DNA of 5,085 nt, taken from assembly GCA_025352435.1 (NCBI GenBank), contig JANXTN010000083.1, positions 1 to 5,085 on the forward strand, written 5' to 3'. Below, piece by piece: positions 1 to 3,307 of this stretch (positions are counted from its first letter, which is position 1; every line of letters starts with the position of its first letter). Source of the DNA: Ferruginibacter sp. (GTDB lineage Bacteria > Bacteroidota > Bacteroidia > Chitinophagales > Chitinophagaceae). The translations under genes were made by a program, and so were the position numbers. The notes under the pieces are model-generated. The model saw nothing but the letters and a program-made list of their open reading frames with translations, made no database searches and was not told the origin of the DNA.

Positions 1-362
1 GTAAAATTTTTTGGAAGTTTTACTTCCGGCACAGTTACTTCATCCATGCAAATGGTTTTATCGCAGTTGCTGCAAATAAAATGAACATGATCGTCGTGGT
101 GGTGGCCCTGCTCACAATTGTGTTTACACAACGCATATAAAATTGAATTATCTGTTGTAGGTATTTGGTGAATGATTCCTTTCTCTACAAAAGTCTGCAG
201 AGTGCGGTACACTGTAACTCTGTCAAAGGCGGATGCAGTATTTTTTTCAATGTCTGCATGTGCCAAAGCACCATCAGTTTCCAAAAAAAGATCGAGTATT
301 TTTTTACGGCTCTCAGTAACGCTGAGCCCTGACTGTTTTAAAATATCCGGCTGTGTTTTCAT
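1..362 (-). CDS. Fur-family metal-responsive transcriptional regulator (3' end cut by window)
   Basis: Reading the minus strand from the ATG at 362 gives 120 residues with no stop before the window edge, so perhaps 15-30 C-terminal residues are missing. The N-terminal half is the Fur winged helix, with the recognition-helix signature DRVTVYRTL at residues 47-55. The dimerisation/metal half follows: a His/Cys-rich stretch (C79, H81, C83, H87-H89, D90, D91, H92, H94), then the structural-zinc CxxC (C97, C100) and the family-typical segment DEVTVPEVKLPKNF. Family knowledge: Fur, Zur and PerR proteins bind Fe, Zn or Mn and repress 19-21 bp inverted-repeat operators. Which metal this one senses cannot be decided here; the Cys/His-rich loop fits a zinc (Zur-like) sensor as well as Fur. 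The second CxxC common near the C-terminus would lie outside the window. It starts 8 bp after the SCO stop, so the two genes are very likely cotranscribed. Confidence 0.93.
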   Translation of the reverse strand, partial: MKTQPDILKQSGLSVTESRKKILDLFLETDGALAHADIEKNTASAFDRVTVYRTLQTFVEKGIIHQIPTTDNSILYALCKHNCEQGHHHDDHVHFICSNCDKTICMDEVTVPEVKLPKNF

Positions 363-370
363 AATTAATT

Positions 371-1096
371 TTAGGTTGGTGAATTACTGAAGCCGGTCAT
401 AAACCTAGTGTGGTCTACCTTTTCTTTTAAAACCCCTTTTATATCGTGCAATAATTTTTGTACCTCTTCTTCTTTCAAGCCATCGTAAATTCCTCTTACC
501 CGGCGGTATCTGTCTACCAAGGCAAAAAACTGAGTATGTATAAATTGGTTGGCAATATTCTGGCTGCTATCTGGTTTTTGATTGTCTATAATGTATCCCA
601 CACGTGCCATTTTATATAGGGAATCTTTACTGCCTGTCACAAAGTTCCAGTTTTTGTTTATAGCACTTACCACTACGGGTGCATTACTTATTGAATAAGA
701 ACCATCAGCACTTTTTACAAGTGCATTATTTATCATTTTTTGCTCATACGCCTTGAGCAATGGAATGCTGTCAACCTCGGGCATGCAGGTATGCGATAAA
801 ATAAGAAAATCATTTTCATTTCTATAAGCATCGTATACCCTTCGCATATTAGCATTCATTTTTGGACAAATGCCTTTACAGGTGGTAAAAAAATATTCTG
901 CCACATATACTTTATCATCCGTATTTTTTTGAGAGATTATTTTACCATCTTGGTTTACAAAACTAAAGGCCGGCACAGCGGGATTAATAACCTGTAAGGG
1001 AGAAGCATCAAAATCATAATCCTTCATTATAAAGAAATAGAAAGCAGCTAACAATACAGCAAAAAAAATTAGATAAAACTTTAATTTTTTACTCAT
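371..1096 (-). CDS. SCO1/SenC/PrrC-family membrane-anchored copper chaperone / thioredoxin-fold protein
   Basis: 241 residues from the chosen ATG at 1096 (MSKKLKFYL...). One N-terminal membrane segment at about residues 5-24 anchors a periplasm-facing thioredoxin fold. The SCO metal site is complete: CxxxC within TTCKGICPKM (C73 and C77), and the distal histidine H187 in NQFIHTQFFALVD, followed by the family-typical RGIYDG. Family knowledge: SCO proteins deliver copper to the CuA centre of cytochrome c oxidase or act as thiol-disulfide reductases; which applies is not decided by this window, which has no oxidase genes. An unusual extra cysteine (C104) lies in SHTCMPEVDS, where relatives usually have a non-cysteine residue. 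In-frame alternatives upstream are GTG at 1111 and ATG at 1105; 1096 was chosen because it leaves a normal short basic N-terminus before the membrane helix. No strong Shine-Dalgarno is seen. It leads the SCO-Fur gene pair. Confidence 0.93.
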   Translation of the reverse strand: MSKKLKFYLIFFAVLLAAFYFFIMKDYDFDASPLQVINPAVPAFSFVNQDGKIISQKNTDDKVYVAEYFFTTCKGICPKMNANMRRVYDAYRNENDFLILSHTCMPEVDSIPLLKAYEQKMINNALVKSADGSYSISNAPVVVSAINKNWNFVTGSKDSLYKMARVGYIIDNQKPDSSQNIANQFIHTQFFALVDRYRRVRGIYDGLKEEEVQKLLHDIKGVLKEKVDHTRFMTGFSNSPT

Positions 1097-1129
1097 TTTT
1101 AACATCACCACTTTTTAGTAAACAATACG

Positions 1130-1139
1130 TTGCAGGCAA
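1130..1139. repeat. Short inverted repeat TTGC-AG-GCAA upstream of the SCO gene
   Basis: A perfect 4-2-4 inverted repeat lies 34 bp before the SCO start. The 7-mer CGTTGCA at 1128-1134 is the exact reverse complement of TGCAACG at 1246-1252 inside the larger inverted repeat on the MerC side. This makes it a possible second half-site set for the same regulator. It is short and could be chance in AT-rich DNA. Confidence 0.25.
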
Positions 1140-1196
1140 AATGAATTATATATTTGTGAGCCAAGCTTTGGTGTATAACTTACTGTGTGAACAGCA

Positions 1197-1210
1197 CAAA
1201 GGTACATTTG
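1197..1210. promoter_or_regulatory. Near-palindrome with back-to-back TAnnTTTG (-7) boxes
   Basis: CAAAGGTACATTTG pairs at 6 of 7 positions around its centre. Read on the plus strand, 1203-1210 is TACATTTG; read on the minus strand, 1197-1204 is TACCTTTG. Both match the Bacteroidota -7 consensus TAnnTTTG, so this could be a pair of overlapping divergent promoters, the minus one firing towards SCO with a leader of about 90 nt. Neither direction has a -33 TTG at the expected 17-23 nt spacing, which lowers confidence. It may equally be a regulator-binding palindrome. Confidence 0.35.
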
Positions 1211-1243
1211 AAAAGTAAAAAACTTCGTTAAGTGTTTACACTA

Positions 1244-1262
1244 TTTGCAACGGCAGTGCAAA
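1244..1262. promoter_or_regulatory. Candidate Fur-family operator: 6-7-6 inverted repeat TTTGCA-N7-TGCAAA
   Basis: A perfect six-base inverted repeat with a seven-base spacer (ACGGCAG), total 19 bp, the size typical of Fur-family operators. It overlaps the -33 element of the likely MerC promoter and lies 24 bp before the chosen MerC start. Binding here would block that promoter. That the partner is the Fur-family protein encoded at 1-362 is inferred only from proximity and size; the sequence is not the classical E. coli Fur box. Confidence 0.4.
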
Positions 1263-1275
1263 AATTGTACATTTG
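1245..1275 (+). promoter_or_regulatory. Likely Bacteroidota sigma-ABfr-type promoter for the MerC-domain gene
   Basis: TTG at 1245-1247, then 20 nt, then TACATTTG at 1268-1275, matching the consensus TTG-N17-23-TAnnTTTG. The expected transcription start is about 1280-1284, only a few bases before the ATG at 1286, so the message would be almost leaderless. The -33 TTG lies inside one inverted repeat (1244-1262) and the -7 box inside another near-palindrome (1263-1280), so the promoter looks repressible. Confidence 0.5.
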
Positions 1276-1280
1276 CAATT
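1263..1280. repeat. Near-palindrome over the -7 box of the MerC gene
   Basis: AATTGTACATTTGCAATT pairs at 7 of 9 positions, with perfect outer arms AATTG/CAATT. It abuts the inverted repeat at 1244-1262 and ends 5 bp before the MerC ATG. It could be a second operator or a half-site of a compound operator; part of the symmetry is caused by the promoter box itself. Confidence 0.3.
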
Positions 1281-1285
1281 GGCGT

Positions 1286-1675
1286 ATGAATGCAAAAATA
1301 AACTGGGACGGACTTGGTATCGCTACTTCAATTGCCTGTGCAATACACTGCATAGTGCTGCCGCTTGTGCTTACGAGCTTGCCGCTGTTTGGAATAAACA
1401 TCATACACAATATATATTTTGAATGGGGAATGATTTTATTTGCTTTTCTGGTAGGGGTATATGCACTTGTACATGGATATAAAACGCACCATAAAAATTT
1501 ATTGCCTGTACTACTTTTTACCGCCGGTTTTTTAGTGCTCATAACCAAACAATTTTTTCTTGGGCAGGAAGGAATTTTTGTAATTCCTGCTGTAATACTT
1601 ATAATAAGTGCGCATTATTACAACTATCGCCTTTGCACAAAAAGGAAATGTAGTTCTCCTCATCATGCACATTAG
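1286..1675 (+). CDS. MerC-domain integral membrane protein (putative metal transport/binding)
   Basis: 129 residues from the ATG at 1286 (MNAKINWDGLG...). Four hydrophobic segments are visible at about residues 8-33, 46-64, 72-88 and 96-113. The first carries the MerC signature ACAIHC, with C18, H21 and C22 as probable in-membrane metal ligands. The short tail after helix 4 is metal-ligand rich: C117, C122 and a terminal HHAH (126-129). Family knowledge: MerC was described as a Hg(II) uptake protein of mer operons; many Bacteroidota copies stand outside mer operons and their substrate is unknown. No merA, merR or merT is present here, so mercury resistance is not supported. An in-frame GTG at 1232 would add 18 residues, but that extension is not MerC-like and would overlap the promoter. 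Divergent position opposite the SCO-Fur pair suggests shared metal-dependent control. Confidence 0.85.
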   Translation: MNAKINWDGLGIATSIACAIHCIVLPLVLTSLPLFGINIIHNIYFEWGMILFAFLVGVYALVHGYKTHHKNLLPVLLFTAGFLVLITKQFFLGQEGIFVIPAVILIISAHYYNYRLCTKRKCSSPHHAH

Positions 1676-1714
1676 CAGCACTAATTATTATATCTTTAAG
1701 CAAAGAATATAACT

Positions 1715-2140
1715 ATGCTCAAGCTTCTTCTTTTATCGGGATTATTTTTAGTAATACTTTCTGCAGAAGCTCAAACAAAAGACGCTATTGTAATAAGAAA
1801 GATACTTTCTACGCAAACCACTGCATGGAATGAAGGGAACATAGAAAGATTTATGAATGGTTACTGGCGCAGCGATTCCTTAATGTTTATTGGCAAAAAC
1901 GGACCTACATATGGTTGGAATAAAACATTGGCAAATTATAAAAAAAATTATCCTGATACAACCTCAATGGGTAAGTTGCAATTTGATCTAATAACTGTGA
2001 ACCGCCTGTCAGATCTGTATTATTCTGTAGTGGGCAAATGGCGTTTAAAAAGATCGATTGGAGATGTGGGAGGGGTATTTACACTGTTGTTTAAAAGAAT
2101 TAAAAAACAATGGGTGATCATACAGGACCATAGCAGCTAA
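1715..2140 (+). CDS. Secreted NTF2-like / DUF4440 (SnoaL-type fold) protein
   Basis: 141 residues. A signal peptide fills residues 1-19, with a hydrophobic core LLLLSGLFLVIL and a likely signal peptidase I site after AEA (A19), so the mature protein starts at Gln20 and acts outside the cytoplasm. The rest looks like the cystatin-like alpha+beta cone of the NTF2/DUF4440 group: an N-terminal helix with TAWNEGNIERFMNGYW (about 35-51), a middle W-K-T-L-x-x-Y segment (68-75), and the closing strand WVIIQDHSS (133-141), which matches the usual W-x-I-x-x-D-H-x-S ending. Relatives are annotated as ketosteroid-isomerase-like, but no substrate is known and catalysis is not shown here. The gene starts 39 bp after the MerC stop and may be cotranscribed with it, although a weak TATCTTTA box at 1691-1698 could serve as its own -7 element. 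Confidence 0.85.
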   Translation: MLKLLLLSGLFLVILSAEAQTKDAIVIRKILSTQTTAWNEGNIERFMNGYWRSDSLMFIGKNGPTYGWNKTLANYKKNYPDTTSMGKLQFDLITVNRLSDLYYSVVGKWRLKRSIGDVGGVFTLLFKRIKKQWVIIQDHSS

Positions 2141-2153
2141 TCAGTTTTAAAAA

Positions 2154-2387
2154 TTACAAGCCACTACTTACTTTGCTCCACTTTTTTTTGATGTGTTTAA
2201 AAAGAAAAAAGCATCCAATAATGAATACGAAGTAATAAATAAAATTAGTGAGAGAAGGACTGTTTTCAAACAGACCAAATTTTAAATAAAGCCCCACGAA
2301 AATATTGATGAGTAACCATAAAATAAGCAACGAAACTGTTTGCATAATGGTAACTAAAAAAAGTATTGTATCATCTTCCATTCCCAT
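2154..2387 (-). CDS. Small two-helix membrane protein of unknown function
   Basis: 77 residues (MGMEDDTILF...). Two hydrophobic segments at about residues 8-34 and 48-63 flank a short loop FENSPSLTN, and the basic tail KHIKKKWSK points to both termini being cytoplasmic by the positive-inside rule. I do not recognise a named family. It is believed real because the reading frame has a clear two-helix membrane-protein layout and fills the gap between neighbours without overlap. The start could instead be the ATG two codons later (2381), giving MEDDTILF. It converges on the DUF4440 gene with a 13 bp gap and lies 91 bp downstream of the GH25 gene on the same strand. No strong promoter or ribosome-binding site is visible; a structured inverted repeat precedes and touches its start. 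Confidence 0.7.
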   Translation of the reverse strand: MGMEDDTILFLVTIMQTVSLLILWLLINIFVGLYLKFGLFENSPSLTNFIYYFVFIIGCFFLFKHIKKKWSKVSSGL

Positions 2388-2444
2388 GGGCTAAAGTTAT
2401 ATCAGTTATGTATAATATACGATATGAAATTAAACTTTGCCCAT
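2386..2444. repeat. Imperfect long inverted repeat with nested palindrome at a gene start
   Basis: The outer arms are ATGGGCTAAAGTT (2386-2398) and AACTTTGCCCAT (2433-2444): 12 pairs with one bulged T. Inside are arms ATATC (2399-2403) and GATAT (2421-2425), and at the core a perfect 5-1-5 palindrome GTATA-A-TATAC (2410-2420). In a minus-strand transcript the 3' arm would reach into the first start codon of the small membrane protein (2385-2387). It could act as an operator or an RNA hairpin masking that start. No T-run follows, so it is not a standard terminator of the GH25 gene. Confidence 0.4.
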
Positions 2445-2478
2445 AGAAGCCCATTGCGATTTAAGAAAAATAACCTGT

Positions 2479-3249
2479 TCATTTAATAAGCATGTTTTGA
2501 AATGCAGTGCTGTCGCCATTGAACACATTAAAATCTACATTGGTATTGATGCCGTTAACATGCCCGCTTTCATTATGTTGCCAAAAGCTCCAGTTACGGA
2601 CAATGCGAGGTCTGTTCTTTTCTAAATAATGCGCCACCCAAAGCGGATACTCATCAAACTTACCCGAGAGGTATTTATTGTAAAAACTTATGTTGCTATA
2701 AATGATGGGTTTTACTTTATATCGTTTTTCTACGAGTTGCAGCCAATCTGTAATGCCTCGCTGCAATTCTATTACAGATATGCCATTTGCCTGCTCTACA
2801 TCAAGTACCGGCGGTAAATCTCCCTTTTTCAAATACACATTTTCAACAAAATGGGCTGCCTGTAACTTTCCGCTTTTACTGCTGGTAAAAAAATGATAGG
2901 CACCTCTTGGAATATTTGCTGCAAGTGCATTGCGCATATTGACGAAATAATTTTCATCTACCAGATCTGTTCCTTCTGTTGCTTTAATAAAAGTAAATCC
3001 TACAGCAATATTGTTCACTTTCATATCTTTCACAGCCTCCCAATAGATATTTTGCTGGTGGCGGCTCACATCAATTCCATGTATTTGATAATTTATTGGA
3101 ATGAAAATTCCGAATTCTTTGTAAAGTACAAAAGTGGGTTTGTTTAAAAGATAGCGGTCTTTAAAATAATAGGTGATTAGCGAACAGAAAATCAGAAATA
3201 TAACCGTGTAAAAAAGTTGTTTACCAAATCCTTTCACCTTTTTTGCCAT
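2479..3249 (-). CDS. Membrane-anchored glycoside hydrolase family 25 muramidase (lysozyme)
   Basis: 256 residues. A basic start followed by a hydrophobic segment at about 13-29 makes an uncleaved signal anchor, placing the enzyme domain in the periplasm. The GH25 domain runs from about residue 55 to the end, close to the full family length. Family blocks appear in order: HGIDVSRHQ (57-65), FIKATEG (87-93), RGAYHFF (115-121), PPVLDVE (146-152), PIIYSN (181-186), LWVAHY (203-208), WSFWQH (220-225) and NVDFNVF (237-243). The acidic active-site residues are D60, D150, E152 and D239, with E152 the expected general acid. Family knowledge: GH25 enzymes cleave the beta-1,4 bond between N-acetylmuramic acid and N-acetylglucosamine in peptidoglycan. 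A role in cell-wall turnover is more likely than in phage lysis, since there are no phage genes here. It follows the M1 peptidase gene by 51 bp on the same strand, but a possible terminator lies between. Confidence 0.93.
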   Translation of the reverse strand: MAKKVKGFGKQLFYTVIFLIFCSLITYYFKDRYLLNKPTFVLYKEFGIFIPINYQIHGIDVSRHQQNIYWEAVKDMKVNNIAVGFTFIKATEGTDLVDENYFVNMRNALAANIPRGAYHFFTSSKSGKLQAAHFVENVYLKKGDLPPVLDVEQANGISVIELQRGITDWLQLVEKRYKVKPIIYSNISFYNKYLSGKFDEYPLWVAHYLEKNRPRIVRNWSFWQHNESGHVNGINTNVDFNVFNGDSTAFQNMLIK

Positions 3250-3279
3250 GCTCTAAAATACCTGATATAAATTTCTATT

Positions 3280-3307
3280 AAAAAGAATTAAATAAATTAT
3301 TTACTTC
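3280..3307 (-). terminator. Possible intrinsic terminator at the end of the M1 peptidase gene
   Basis: On the minus strand a stem formed by TAAATAA/TTATTTA (3289-3303), extended by GAA/TTC after one mismatch (3285-3307), is followed by five T residues (3284-3280). It overlaps the TAA stop at 3301-3303. The core stem is purely A/T, so it is weak by enteric standards, but the hairpin plus T-run layout fits Rho-independent termination or attenuation before the GH25 gene. Confidence 0.4.

Noticed and set aside
172..390. Plus-strand 72-residue open frame
   Set aside because: It lies antisense over the clearly recognisable Fur-family gene and has no family features.
1232..1285. Upstream GTG start extending the MerC protein by 18 residues
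   Set aside because: The extension is not MerC-like, and it would run through the predicted promoter and operator repeats.
1228..1548. Minus-strand 106-residue open frame
   Set aside because: Antisense shadow of the MerC-domain gene; the plus-strand frame carries the family motif and helices.
1286..1675. Mercury-resistance (mer) operon
   Set aside because: Only a MerC-domain protein is present; there is no merA, merR, merT or merP, and the neighbours point to general metal handling.
2141..2200. Bidirectional terminator between the convergent genes
   Set aside because: There is a T-run at about 2176-2190 and TTTTAAAA at 2145-2152, but no adjacent stem longer than three or four pairs.
2371..2454. 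Minus-strand 27-codon open frame starting at 2454 upstream of the small membrane protein
   Set aside because: Composition is unremarkable, it has no ribosome-binding site, and it overlaps the start of the next gene; not enough to call a leader peptide.
2437..3147. Several plus-strand open frames of 62-84 residues
   Set aside because: All overlap the GH25 gene antisense, and the minus-strand frame contains every GH25 motif.
2479..3249. Phage endolysin or prophage remnant
   Set aside because: The GH25 protein has an N-terminal membrane anchor, and no holin or phage structural gene is nearby, so a cellular enzyme is more likely.
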